DNA of 64,000 nt. It comes from Rosa chinensis (lineage: Eukaryota > Streptophyta > Magnoliopsida > Rosales > Rosaceae). This document shows positions 33,146 to 45,415 of the stretch, piece after piece (within the stretch, counting starts at the first letter, position 1; the number at the start of each line of letters is the position of its first letter). Below the pieces are notes generated by a model that did not search any database, had not been told where the DNA came from, and worked only from the letters and a program-made list of their open reading frames with translations. The stretch covers positions 62,001 to 126,000 of the forward strand of contig NW_020126838.1 of assembly GCF_002994745.2 (NCBI RefSeq). The letters are read 5' to 3'. Both the position numbers and the translations under genes were made by a program.

Positions 33146-35519
33146 TGATAGGAGCATTTTAATGCGACGTTTTAACTGCATTTCCCTACATTTTCTGCGT
33201 TATTTCCTTAATAAAACCCTGTTTAGGAAAGTTTCCATTCTTTGATTGGGAAAGTTCCTATTTGTAGAAAGTTTCTATTTTTGTAGTTTCTATTTATCAT
33301 TTTTAGTAAGTTTCCATTTTCAGTAGTTTCTATTTTTCATTTTTAGAAAGTTTCCCATTTTCAGTTTAGGAAAGTTGCCATTTTTCATTTTAGGAAAGTT
33401 TCTATTTTTCTTACTAGTTTCTATTTTCAGGACCTCCGAGCTAGAAAGTGGAAATGAACTCATAAATGGAAAGAGGAGCTTGCGAACTACAAGGGGAGCA
33501 AAGATGAAGAACAATGAGCCACAGAAATGAGCAGAAATGAAGAGAAGAAGTTTTCCTGGTCCAACCAGGAAACCCTGTGGAAAGGAGGAAAGCCCACCTA
33601 TGAAGTTTCCAACGTTACTATGAAAAAAAGAAATGGAAAAATAAAGTGTTGTGACGTTGGAAAATGACATGGCATAGAAGTGACGCATGGAGGCCCAAAA
33701 ACTATCAAGACTTGTTGGATTTTCGGCTAATTGGATAAAAGCCCACAAAAGCCCATGGAACTAGGGTTTGTGACGCAAACCCTAGTCCTAAAGATGTTAT
33801 GCCGTGAATTTGCAAGAGAGAAACAAGGAAGAGGCGTCCAAGAAAATCAGAAATTAAAAGGAGACTTTCTAGGGCTATTTTTATGGAAATAAATCAAGGG
33901 ATAAACCCTAGAAGACTCCTAGCCGTCCAAGCCAAGAGAAAAAGGAGGGATTGCCGTGCAAACCCTAGGGAATTCGGCCAAGGGATAATGAAGAAAGAAA
34001 CTAGGGTTTTGCCGTGGGAATAATCAGAAAATAAAAGAGATTTCGTGGAGATTTCTTAGGGAGCTTTTAAAGGAAAGAGAATATGTGTTGAACACAAAAA
34101 GCTCTAAAAGGAGTCTAGATTCATCCCCCTTTAATCCCTAAATATATTGTTGCCGAAATTGGTGTATAAAATCAGAAATTATCTTTTTATTTCGGCAAGA
34201 ATTATTTAGGGAATTAATATTGGAATTTTGTGATTGGTTGCACCACTTCATAGGGCTTATGTGGCAAGAATTCATTGGAGGAAAATATGTGGACAAAGCA
34301 AGCAATAGCCGTGAGCTTTTCTAGGGTTTTTGACGGCATGGAGACCTAGGGGCCGTCCCCTATATATTCCTCTCTTCTCTCAACGTCAAGGAGTCCCACT
34401 TTTACGTTTTACACTTTGAAGAAAATTCAGAAAACTCTCTCTAGCCTAGCCGTGTTCATCTCCATCCTCTAGGGCAACCACGAAGTGCAAGCAAGGCCAA
34501 GGAAGAAGAAGACAAGCCGTGCACATCATCCATCACCATCCTTGAAGATTGCTTTCGAAATTCAAGAGACCATTCATCACTTCATTCATCTCATCTTCAT
34601 CACGGTGTAATCCGATTCTCCTTGTACCTTTGCTTTGTATTTTCGTTGGTTTTGCCTTAGTTGACACATATGTATGAACAAGTGTTGTTTTCTGAAATTT
34701 TATGATTAATTGTTAATTTTCAGATTCATATATTGTGATTTATGGTTGCTTTTGTGTGAGTGTTTGATTAAATTTGCATGATAGAAATCTTTTGTATGAT
34801 AATCTTGAATGGTTCGAAACATTTAGGGTTTTTATGTGAATGTTGCTACGAATTTGAGAACATGGATCAACTTTTTGGTTTTGTGTTCTTGAATCGATAA
34901 GTAGTAAAGGTTTTGTACAAAAACCGAATTTAATCAAAGAAGATTGCAATTAGGTGGACTTTTTCATACTAAGTTGCACATTTGAGTTGATAGCCTTTCT
35001 AGGTGCTTAATGCGTTAAACATGACATGATTGACTAGCTTTCTAGGGTTTGATTGCATGTTTGATAGGATTAATCTAGGTGCTTTCGCTTAGGTTAATTA
35101 GCATTGAAAGTAAAATATGGGAAATTGTTTGCTTATGAACATTTCACATGATCAACTCCTCTTGCATGACTATGATGAACAATGATGAACTTGAATCAAT
35201 TTTTATCATGAGTTTCGATTTTAATCTTTGTTCTTACATTCCATTTGTATTTCTATGTTTTTGCATTTTAATCATTTAGTTAACTTAGTATTTATTTTCA
35301 GCAAAAGAAAACCAAAAACAAAATCCCCCCTTAATTTCGTAAATAGTGTGTATAATTGTGAATACCCTTGTGAATATTATACTTTGTTTTAATTTTAATT
35401 GTTTAATTGTTTGAAAATGACAGGTGTACCCTCAATCCCCGGAATAGAACGATCCCTATTTACTTTATACTACTAATGACATTTCAGGGTTAAATTGTGC
35501 GCTCCCAAAAGCGACATCA
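33146..35519 (+). mobile_element. Solo LTR I
   Basis: A complete forward LTR of 2374 bp, TGATAGGAGC to AAGCGACATCA, flanked by ATAAT at 33141-33145 and 35520-35524. The TATA box is at 34371-34378. It is the same subtype as D and the LTRs of Q. A tandem AAAGTTTC-type array lies at about 33225-33430. Confidence 0.95.
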
Positions 35520-35524
35520 ATAAT

Positions 35525-35665
35525 ATACTTTGTTTTAATTTTAATTGTTTAATTGGTTAACAATGACAGGTGTACCCTCAATCCCCGGAATAGAATGATC
35601 CCTATTTGCTTATACTACTAATGATATTTTCAGGGTTAAATTATGCGCTTGCTTTGAGCGTATCA
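35525..35665 (+). mobile_element. LTR H, part 2 (3' end of the 5' LTR)
   Basis: Resumes H after I. It contains CAATCCCCGG at 35579-35588 and ends GCGTATCA at 35665, five bases before a primer site. It is therefore the 5' LTR of a full element rather than a solo LTR. Confidence 0.9.
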
Positions 35666-35670
35666 ATTTT

Positions 35671-35688
35671 TGGCGCCGTTGCCGGGGA
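35671..35688 (+). other. Primer-binding site (tRNA-Asp) of element H
   Basis: TGGCGCCGTTGCCGGGGA, 5 bases after the LTR end. Its 3' edge (35682-35692) is complementary to U5 at 35578-35588. Confidence 0.92.
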
Positions 35689-36495
35689 TTGAAAAATCAC
35701 TTGTTATAATTGTGAATATTTGTTTTGTATATATTGTGTTCGAAAAAAAAAAAAAAAAAAAGTTACTTGTTAAGTGTTTGTAATTTTCGAAACTTAGTTA
35801 ATTAATTACTTAGGTTGTTATTTATATTATTGAGCACGAATTTTAATTGTGAGTTGTAAATTAAAGAGGAATAGGTGAAGTCATGTTTATTAATATTGGC
35901 CTAAACCCCTTATTGGTACCTAGTTCAGGTCCCTTAAGGTTGAGGGCGGCCTTTATTAACATTCATTGAACTGTCTTCACACTTAGGACTTCTTGCATCT
36001 TAGTAAGTATAGCCTATGTGGGATGGTGTCTAGGAAGGGGACAACGTTCATGACGGGTTCTGGATCCAGAAGTGCTTACAAATGGGCCTAAACCACTATG
36101 TGGGAGTAGCTCATGCCAAAATGGATTCTGCCTCTCGTGTTCGCCCTCCCCTACCTGGCCACTTCAGTAAGGTTGCCCAAAAGATGTAGGAGGGACTTAG
36201 TGTCTAGACGACTATACTTGGGCCGCACGTCCACTTGATTTATCGCTTGGAATTATATTTGATATCAATAATATTAATAACAAAAGAAAATGTTGTGATA
36301 CACCAAGGTATATTGGATCAAACATAATCTTGAAAAGGGTAGCTGTTTCAGTCCCATTGCACATCAATATTCCCTGTTCCCGTACCTAAGTGTTGAAAAT
36401 ATTTTGAACTTTTGTGAAACTAATTGTAAATAAAAAGAAAAAAAAAGAAAAAAAAAAGGGAAAAGAAAAAAAAAAAAAAGTTTGTTGTGACGTTT
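35689..36495 (+). other. Leader of element H, cut by J
   Basis: Type 1 leader with the conserved module at 35869-36232, then an A-rich stretch (36425-36480). It stops at GACGTTT, where J is inserted. The rest of H lies beyond the window, so its coding content is unknown. Confidence 0.85.
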
Positions 36496-38271
36496 TGATA
36501 GGAGCAAAAAGTGTGACAATATTATTGAATATGTGCTCCATTTTAGCCTTGTTTTTCCCTTAAGTTTAGTGTTTTGAGTCATTGAGTCGTTTTTAGAGTC
36601 TTGTTGAGTGTTTGGAGTGAAATAAGCGGAAAAAGTAAAATTCATGAAAAATCCTAGCTGGATCAGGATTCCTCACTGTCGACTGTTTTTGCGGTCTTTA
36701 CATTTTATTTTCTCTAGAAAATTCTGATATTCTCCTGCTTGTTGTAGGAAACCTTGCCTGGTTGAACTCTTGGAAACAGCAATGATGAAGTCATAAAATA
36801 AAGCATTAAGATATTTGACCAAGCAATGAAGAAGGGGAATAAAGGAGAAAGGCGTTTTCAGTTGGGGAATAAAGGAGAAAGACATTTTCAGTTGAAGAAT
36901 AAAAAGAGAAAGATGTTTCAACTAGAAAATAAATAAGAAAAAGATGTTTCAACTTGGAAATTAAAGGAATTGCCCCATTATGAGAGGAGTTAAGGCCTTA
37001 AAGGAGATGTTTCAGTTGGAAAATTAAAGGAATTACGATGCAATCCCATCCGTCCAATGATGAAGGGTATGATCGACAAAAGCCAACCAATGCTCCCCTA
37101 TAAATAGGCAACGTCCAGAATAGAATTTGCATCACTTCCCGGCCTATCACTTCCCAGCCAAGATCACTTCCCATCAAAGATAATTCATTGCCTATCACTT
37201 CCTGGCCAAAAACTTTTCCGAGACTCTGCCCAATTCACTCCTTAAACTTCCATCACCTACAAGACCGTGACACCATCCATCCATCAATCTACAAAGCTCT
37301 AAGGCACTGAGTCAAGGACGCTCCACCACCATAGCAGAGACAAGTTCATCACCGTGTTGCTAAGCCGCTGAGGAAAGCTTCAAAGTGTAACTATGACTCT
37401 ACTTATAATTTTTGTTTCGGTTTTGTGTGTTTCAATTTGCAAGTTGTGTAATTGGAGACATGGAATTTTCAAAATATTTTTATTAATATTTTTGAGATTT
37501 TCAGTTTATTATTGAGTTAATTTCGAGAATTCTTTTATGATGCATGTTACAATCTTGTGCCCTTTTATGTGTTTTGGTAATTTTCAGAGTTAGATTCATA
37601 AGTTTGCATGCTAGAATAACGGTGAGAGTTCTTGTGTGTTTTCTTAATTTGCCAAGAGTAATTGTTATTTGTTAAGGTGCTGAGTTAAACAAGTAGCAAT
37701 TAGTTCTAAAAAGTGGTAAAAACTATGTTCAATGGTTAAACGATTCTGGAAATTACGTGTTAAATTCTATGTGTAATGGTTAATTTGCACGTGTGAGTTG
37801 ATTCGAGGGTTAGATAATACTACTAGTTAAGAGAATTACGCTGAGTGTTTTCAAAAATTAGTAGTATTAGGCTTGGTAAGGACTTTTCCGATCCAAACCT
37901 ACATTAGAACGAATCAGATAAATGGATTGATCCGCTAAGGCTTTTCATTTTGGCTCTTATCTAGGCATTTAAGGTGGGCACATTTTTGTAGCATGTTGAA
38001 ATGAATTTTCTGTTTTTACACTTAGTAATTTCCGAGTGGTATTGGTCTAGGTTAGGGAAGTCGATCATTGTATATAGTTTTATTTATTTCGTTTTTATTT
38101 CAAGTAGATTAGGAACCAAATTCCAAAACCCCCCATTTTATTCTTTTATTTGTTAATTGACCTTTTTGTGTAGTTGTACCCTACAATCCCCGGACTGAAC
38201 GATCCCTGCTTATCCTATATTGACAACTACATTTTGCAGGGTTAAATTGTGAGGCTATTTCAGCCGCATCA
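36496..38271 (+). mobile_element. 5' LTR of element J (type 2)
   Basis: 1776 bp, TGATAGGAGCAAAAAGTG to TCAGCCGCATCA, followed by a primer site. It is the forward counterpart of G and K. TATAAATA lies at 37099-37106, just after a CCAAT motif. The left flank CGTTT (36491-36495) should be the TSD, but the right end of J is not in the window. Confidence 0.93.
37099..37106 (+). promoter_or_regulatory. LTR promoter TATA box (element J)
   Basis: TATAAATA, with CCAAT about 12 bases upstream. It is conserved in G, K and O. Confidence 0.65.
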
Positions 38272-38276
38272 ATTTT

Positions 38277-38294
38277 TGGCGCCGTTGCCGGGGA
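38277..38294 (+). other. Primer-binding site (tRNA-Asp) of element J
   Basis: The same 18-base site as in type 1 elements, although the LTRs differ. Its 3' edge (38288-38298) pairs with U5 at 38183-38193. Confidence 0.92.
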
Positions 38295-38526
38295 TTGTTA
38301 AAATCCCTTGCACTTAAAGTGTCATCGATTTTGTTGTATATAGAATGCATGCTAATTTTTGTACCACAGTTGTGGAATGGTGACAAATTGCGATTTCGGT
38401 TAGGCCACGCTTTAATTGTGATTTAGTTTAAGTTTTATGAGTGTTACGAAATTAAGCATGTCTTTTATCATTGTTGTACAATTTGTAGAAGTTGTTTTTT
38501 TAACCATATTGTAAATTGAATGTGTT
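38295..38526 (+). other. Leader of element J, first part
   Basis: AT-rich type 2 leader matching K's leader in reverse (about 45165-45390). It is interrupted by K. GTGTT at 38522-38526 is the left target duplication of K. Confidence 0.85.
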
Positions 38527-41500
38527 TGATTCGGCTGAAATAGCCTCACAATTTAACCCTGCAAAATGTAGTTGTCAGTATAGGATAAGCAGGGATCGTT
38601 CAGTCCGGGGATTGTAGGGTACACCTACACAAAAAGGTCAATTAACAAATAAAAGAATAAAATGGGGGGTTTTTGAAATTTGGTTCCTAATCTACTTAAA
38701 ATAAAAACAAAACAAATAAAACTATATACAATGATCAACTTCCCTAACCTAGATGATACGCTCAAAGCAAGCATATAATTTAACCCTAGAAATATCATTA
38801 GTAGTATAAGCAAGTAGGGATCGTTCTATTCCGGGGATTGAGGGTACACCTGTCAATGTAGGACAATATAAACAATTAAAATAAAACAAAGTATAATATT
38901 TACATAATATAAACACAATTTACGATTTAGGGGAGGTTTTAGGTTTTGGTTTTCGAAAATTAAAAGAAAGAATAAAACTAAGTATAAACAAAAACACAAA
39001 TACAAGAATGATATGTAAGAAACAAAGATTAAAACCGATTTCATGATTAAATTCGAATACAAACCTACATTGTTCTTCCAAGTCATGTGAAAGGAGTTGA
39101 TCATGTGAAACATTCGAAAGCAAACGATTTCCCATATTTTACTTTTCATTGCTAATTAATCTAAGTGAAAGCACATAGACTAATCCTATCAAGCATGTAA
39201 TCAAACCCTAGAAAGCTAGTTAATCATACATGTTCAACGCAAGAAGTTCAAGGAAAGGCTATCAACTCAAGTGCACAACTTAGTATGAATAAGTTCACCT
39301 AATTGCAATCCTCTTCAATTGAATTCGATTTTTGTCCAAAACCTTTACTACTTTGATTCAAGTTTACACAAAACGAAAAGTCGATTTCATGTTCTTAAAT
39401 CTAGCACCATTCATATCAAAACCCTAAGTGTTTCGAACCACATAAGATTAAAATACAAAAGTTATCTATAAAGCAAACTCAATCGAACAATCACACATAA
39501 GCAACTTTGGAATCACAACATAGAAATCGAAAATCCTTAATCAATCATAAATTTTCAGAATATAAACCTTGTTCAAACATAAACGTTAACTAGAACAACA
39601 TCCAACAAAATCAAACAAGGAGAATCAAAAGTGATTACAAGAAAGAAGGTTGAATTACACCGTGAATGGAGAGATGGATGAATAACTCGAATGATGAACT
39701 AATGAAACTCGAAAGCAAGCTTCAAAGTACACGGCTTCAAGGTGGAATGGATGATGATGCTCACGGCCTAAGCTTGCTTCTTCCTTCCTTGCTTGAAAAC
39801 GCCAAAAGTTGCACTAGAGAATGGAGAGAGCTTCCGCGCGTAGAGAGAATTTTCTGAATTGTAAAGTGGTTCTTGGAGACGTCTAGGGTGCTTGCATATA
39901 TAGGGAACGGCAATGCTTGGCCTCCAAGCCGTGATTTTCTGATTATTTTCTCAAGGAATTAAATTAATAATTCCACATGCCTTCCACCAATGAGAAATTG
40001 CCAAGTAAGCCCTAGTGTGTCATCCAACCAATCATAAAACTCCAAGGAGATACCCTAATATATTCTTGCCGAAATTCCTTGAATATTTTCTGATTTTCTT
40101 CTTGATATTTCGGCCAAAACATGCTTAGGGTTTCTAGGAATGAACCTAGACGCAATTTGGTCTCTTTCTTGATTTCTTTCCTTAAACTCCACCCTAGAAA
40201 ATCTCTTGCGTAATCTTTGATTCTTCCCTTGATTTTTCACGCCACTTTTGCCTCCTCCTTTTGATTTTCACGGCAATGCAACCCTAGGGTTTCCTCCATG
40301 CGTCACAAACCCTAATTCCATGGGCTTTTGATGGGCCTTGATCCATTTTGCCGAAAATCCATAGAGTTCTTGGGCCTCGTTGCTTCAACTTCAAGTCTTC
40401 TCATCTTCCAACGCAAAACTCATTATTTTTCCATTTCTTTTTCATGGTTGCGTTGGAAACTTGCTCGGGAAGCCTTCCTCCATTTCGCAGGGTTTCCTAG
40501 TTGGATTAGGAAAGCTTATTTCTTCATTTCTGCTCAAATGTGTGGCCCAATTCTTCTCATATTTGTTCGTCTTGATGTTCGCAAGCTCCTCTTTCCATTC
40601 GTGCGTTCATTTCCACTTTTTAGCTCGGAGGTCCTGAAAATAGAAACTAATATGAAAAATGGAAACTTACCTAATTTGAAAAATAGAAACTTTCTAAAAT
40701 TGAGAAATGGAAAGTTTCTAAAAATGAAAAATAGAAACTTACTAAAAATGAAAAATAGAAACTTTCCAGAAATGAGAAATGAGAAATGAGAAATGAGAAA
40801 TGAGAAATGAGAAATGAAGACAAAAATGGAAACTTTCTACAATAAGGAACTTTCCCAATCAAAGAATGGAAACTTTCCCAAACAGGGATTTTTCAAGGAA
40901 ATGGCGCAGAAAAATGTAGGGAAATGCAGTTAAAACGTCGCATTAAAATGCTCCTATCACTAGACCAATACCACTTGGAAATTACTAAGTGTAAAAACAG
41001 AAAATTCATTTCAACATGCTACAAAAATATGCCCATCTTAAATGCCTAGATAAGAGCCTAAATGAAAAGCCTCAGCGGATCAATCCACTTATCTGATTCA
41101 TTCTAATGTAGGCTTGGATTGGAAAAGTCCTTACCAAGCCTAATACTACTAATTTTCGAAAACACTCAGCGTAATTCTCTTAACTAGTAGTATTATCTAA
41201 CCCTCGAATCAACTCACACGTGCAAATTAACCATTAGACATAGAATTTAACACGTAATTTCCAGAATCGTTTAACCATTGAACATAGTTTTTACCACTTT
41301 TTAGAACTAATTGCTACTTGTTTAACTCAGCGTCTTAACAAATAACAATTACTCTTGGCAAATTAAGAAAACACACAAGAACTCTCACCGTTATTCTAGC
41401 ATGTAAACTTATGAACCTAACTCTGAAAATTACCTAAACACGTAAAAAGGCACAAGATTGTAACATGCATCATAAAAGAATTCTCGAAATTAACTCAATA

Positions 41501-42533
41501 ATAAACTGAAAATCTCAAAAATATTAATAAAAATATTCTGAAAATTCCATGTCTCCAATTACACAACTCGCAAATTGAAACACACAAAACCGAAACAAAA
41601 ATTATAAGTAGAGTCATAGTTACACTTTGAAGCTTTCCTCAGCGGCTTAGCAACAAGGTGATGAACTTGTCTCTACTATGGTGGTGGAGCGTCCTTGACT
41701 CAGCGCCTTAGAGCTTTGTAGATTGATGGATGGATGGTGGTCACGGTCTTGTAAGATATGGAGGTTTGAGGAGTGAATTGGGCAGAGTCTCGGAAAAGTT
41801 TTTGGCCAGGAAGTGATCTTGGCTAGGAAGTGATAGGCAATGAATTATCTTGGCTGGGAAGTGATCTTGGCCGGGAAGTGATGCAAATTCAGTTCTGGAC
41901 GTTGCCTATTTATAGGGGAGCATTGGTTGGCTTTCCCAACTGAAACGTCTTCTTTATGGCCTTAACTCCTCTCATAATGGGGCAATTCCTTTAATTTCCA
42001 AGCTGAAACATCTTTCTCTTATTTATTTTTCCAGCTGAAACATCTTTTTCTTTTATTCCTCAACTGAAAACGTCTTTTCTCCTTTATTCCCCAACTGAAA
42101 ACATCTTTCTCTTATTTATTTTCCAGCTGAAACATCTTTTTCTTTTATTCCTCAACTGAAAACATCTTTTCTCCTTTATTTCCCTTCTTCATTGCTTGGT
42201 CAAATATCTTAATGCTTTATTTTATGACTCCATCATTGCTGTTTCCAAGAGTTCAACCAGGCAACGTTTCCTACAACAAGCAGGAGAATATCAGAATTTT
42301 CTAGAGAAAATAAAGGGAAATTAAAATGTAAAGACCGCAAAAATAGTTGACAGTTAGGAATCCTGATCCAGCTAGGATTTTTCATGAATTTTACTTTTTC
42401 CGCCTATTTCACTCCAAACACTCAACAAGACTTTCAAAATGACTTAATGACTCAAAACACTAAACTAAGGGAGAAATAAGGCTAAAATGAGGCACATAAT
42501 TAATAATATCGTCACACTTTTTTGCTCCTATCA
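38527..42533 (-). repeat. 3' LTR of element K, split by solo LTR L
   Basis: The pieces are 38527-38753 and 40965-42533. The terminal bases read TGATTCGG instead of TGATGCGG in the other type 2 LTRs, a substitution near the LTR end. The tandem U3 array (CTGAAACATCT / CTGAAAACGTCT units) is at about 41935-42165. Confidence 0.93.
38754..40959 (-). mobile_element. Solo LTR L in the 3' LTR of K
   Basis: 2206 bp, TGATACGCTC to GCTCCTATCA, flanked by CTAGA at 38749-38753 and 40960-40964. Same subtype as A's LTRs. It carries about six to seven copies of a GAGAAAT 7-bp repeat at 40770-40817. Small frames at 39666-39857 and 40328-40789 mirror frames in A's LTR and are not considered genes. Confidence 0.95.
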
Positions 42534-42547
42534 ACTACCCCACACTT
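42534..42547 (-). other. Polypurine tract of element K
   Basis: In element sense AAGTGTGGGGTAGT, next to the 3' LTR. It differs from type 1 (AAGTGTGGGGGAATT) in the base after the fourth G of the run; the two other copies in K (43427-43437 and 44130-44140) differ in the same way. Confidence 0.78.
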
Positions 42548-45392
42548 AGCTTTTGCTAGTCCCTTAGCAAAACAAAAATACAAAACAAAACAACGACTCA
42601 ACAAAAAAAACAAGTAAATGACTCTACTTCCCCTAACTGTTGTCTCAGAGACTCCAAACTCATGGCTTTCACGTTAAACACTTAATCAAAATTGCATAGA
42701 TAATTCCATGGTTAATAAACCTGTGACATTCATATGACTAAGCAAGATATGGAGAACTTAAGTTATACAGTGAATGATAGCATGTTTCGAACAAGTCCAA
42801 TCCAAACTCACAGGGCATACTCTCGATTTTTCTCTCAGAAATGGCTATGCTTAAAAGCTTCACTCTCAAGTATATGCAAGAGAATAAATTGTAAGGCAAC
42901 AAACAGCTTGCATATTTCATCAATAAATGCATTTTGTGAAGAATTATTAAAGACCTCATGAAATGACTAAGTGCACAAATGGACCTAAACCATAAGCTCG
43001 ACTGCATACCTGACTCCACTAACCAAAGACTGCCCATCTCAAGGATCAAGTTAGCACTTAAAACAGGTTGTAATGGGGCTAAGCTAGGGTTCTCGAAATG
43101 AAGATTAAGGATACAAAAATCCTAAGGACCTAGCAGAGCACATAAGGACCACCTTATGTCATCATTTTTGTACACAAAATATCATTGTTTTGGGCCCAAC
43201 CTTCACTCTAACGAGCATGGAAACGGACAAAGGCCTAATTTTCAACTTTGAGCCTTCTACAAATTTGAAAGTCCAAAACCACACTTCAACAATTTTGCCA
43301 AGAGTTTTCTTTTCAATTTTTCTTCTCTTTTGCCGTTTTTCTTTCTTTCTTTCTTTTTTTTTTTTTTTCATTTTCTTTCATTCATTTTTCACGGCAATCT
43401 TCTTTCTTTTTTCTTGGTTTTTCCCCACCCCACACTTGTCCTTCATCGTCACCCCTACACACTATGTCATGCTCTACTAAGTCCCTAAGACAACGGTAGA
43501 GATATCCTATACTAAGCTCATGGTAGGGTAGTGAGGGTGATGAAACAAAGGTTTTCAACGTAGGCTCAAAGGGGTTCATTCTAAGGAGTCCCACGACAGG
43601 CACAATTGGGGACACATGCTTGTTTGGCTATGGTGGTTACCCTAATGCCTTCTATCCTATCCAGGATCAGTGCATATTATGGCATACAAGTTTTGACAGT
43701 CACAACAGCCGAGTTCTAGTACTCTGTAGTCCATTAAAATCTATGGCACATGATCATTGGATTTTCAAAGAATGATGAGGTTTTGCAAATACAGCCACGA
43801 AATTCTAGAATTATCAGTTAAGCACTCAAAAAGAAAGTATTTTAGCTCAACAGCTCACTTAGGGTCAAATGAATCAGACTTAATCCTAGCATGCTTAATG
43901 AACCAAGTTACAATCCTATCTCAAATCTTCATACAAGGATCACAACGTCGATTAACCACAGAATTCAATTAAGTCCTATTTTGATTGTCAAAACCTTCAG
44001 CCATGAATTCAGAGACATGTTCATCCTAGACGTTAGAGGCATCCTAAGACTCAAACACACAAAAAGACTCTATAAAACCAACTTCTTCTTTTTTTCTTTT
44101 TTTTTTAACTGAAATAAAGGTGTAAACCCACCCCACACTTAGAATCTACATTGTCTTAATGTAGGCAAAAAGTATGGTATATAGACCCTAAATATGGGGG
44201 GCTACGAAAATAAGGGAAGGGTAAAATAAACAAACAAACAAACAAAGACCCAAGTACAATTCAACCTAAGCAAGTGAAGGGATAGAAATGTCAAACTCTC
44301 GTTGATGGCTCCTTCACAGCTTCGTTTGAAATGGGTTGCCTCCCATGCAGCGCTTAATATTTATAGTCCTTCAGCCTGGACTTTTCTCCTTGTTCACACG
44401 TGCTCATTCCTTGGGTGCCTCCTGGAGGGGTATCTCTTCCAATGTGTGCTCCACAAAGGACTCACCAGATCAAGTGTTAGTAACATATACAAGGTTAGGA
44501 ATACAAACATTATGTCTTTCCTACTTTCTAAGTTACTTTACATACTTAGGTACTGGAACAGAGGATCCAATATACCTTAAGCATGTCACACAACACTTTT
44601 TTTTATTTTTTTTTAGTTTATTGTAAACATAGTTAATATCTCAATTGATTCCAAGTTGTAAGTCGAGCCCAATAGAAACCACTACTATTGGTGAGATACG
44701 ATATAGGGATAGTCACCTAGACATAAGTCTCTTTCCTTTGTTTCAGAAGGCCGAATGGCCAGATTAAGAGGTAAGTGAGAGGGAGGACTCATTTTAGTGA
44801 TACTACGGAGGCTACTCCCTCATTGAGGTTTAGGCCCCTATCGGCTACTCCCACATAGTGGTTTACGCTCATTCTATAGTATCTCTGAGATCCAATTGAA
44901 CCCATCACCCAGGGTCTCAACCTAAGACACCATCCGTATGCGCCCCTTACTCAGCTGGGAAATTAACTAATGTGTTAGACCGTTCTCCAAGTGCTAATAA
45001 AGGCCGCCCTCAACCTCAAGAGACCTGAGTAAGGTACTAATGAAGGGTTTAGGCCAATATTAACAAAAGGGCCCTTGTCTACTCATACGATTTTACACAC
45101 TTACAACAATTAAGTATTTAGCTAAATTCATAACCTAAGTATATTAATCTAAGTGAAACACATTCAATTTACAATATGGTTAAAAAAAAAAACAACTTCT
45201 ACAAATTGTACAACAATGATAAAAGACAAGCTTAATTTTGTAACACTCATAAAACTTAAACTAAATCACAATTAAAGCTTGGCCTAACCGAAATCGCAAT
45301 TTGTCACCATTCCACAAGTGTAGTACAAAAATTAGCATGCATTCTATATACAACAAAATCGATGACACTTTAAGTGCAAGGGATTTTAACAA
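42548..45392 (-). other. Internal region of element K
   Basis: In element sense, from right to left: type 2 leader with a leader module (about 44700-45087), a junction near 44466, the pol remnant, the hairpin ATGGG-AGGCAA-CCCAT (44331-44346), and polypurine-like motifs at 44130-44140 and 43427-43437. An antisense 96-codon frame (43190-43480) overlaps the middle motif, as in A, B, C and Q. No functional coding region is seen. Confidence 0.85.
44404..44466 (-). pseudogene. Remnant of the pol 3' end in element K
   Basis: Twenty codons and a stop in the same layout as the end of A's pol: FVEH, then an acidic run, then PLQ followed by four or five residues and the stop. The downstream GGCTGAAGGACTATAAATAT also matches A after pol. 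The rest of gag-pol is deleted, and leader-type sequence begins immediately upstream. It shows that K came from an autonomous Athila-type ancestor. Confidence 0.82.
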
Positions 45393-45410
45393 TCCCCGGC
45401 AACGGCGCCA
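45393..45410 (-). other. Primer-binding site (tRNA-Asp) of element K
   Basis: Reverse complement of the 18-base site, five bases from the 5' LTR at 45416. Its edge (45389-45399) is complementary to U5 at 45494-45504. Confidence 0.92.
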
Positions 45411-45415
45411 AAAAT

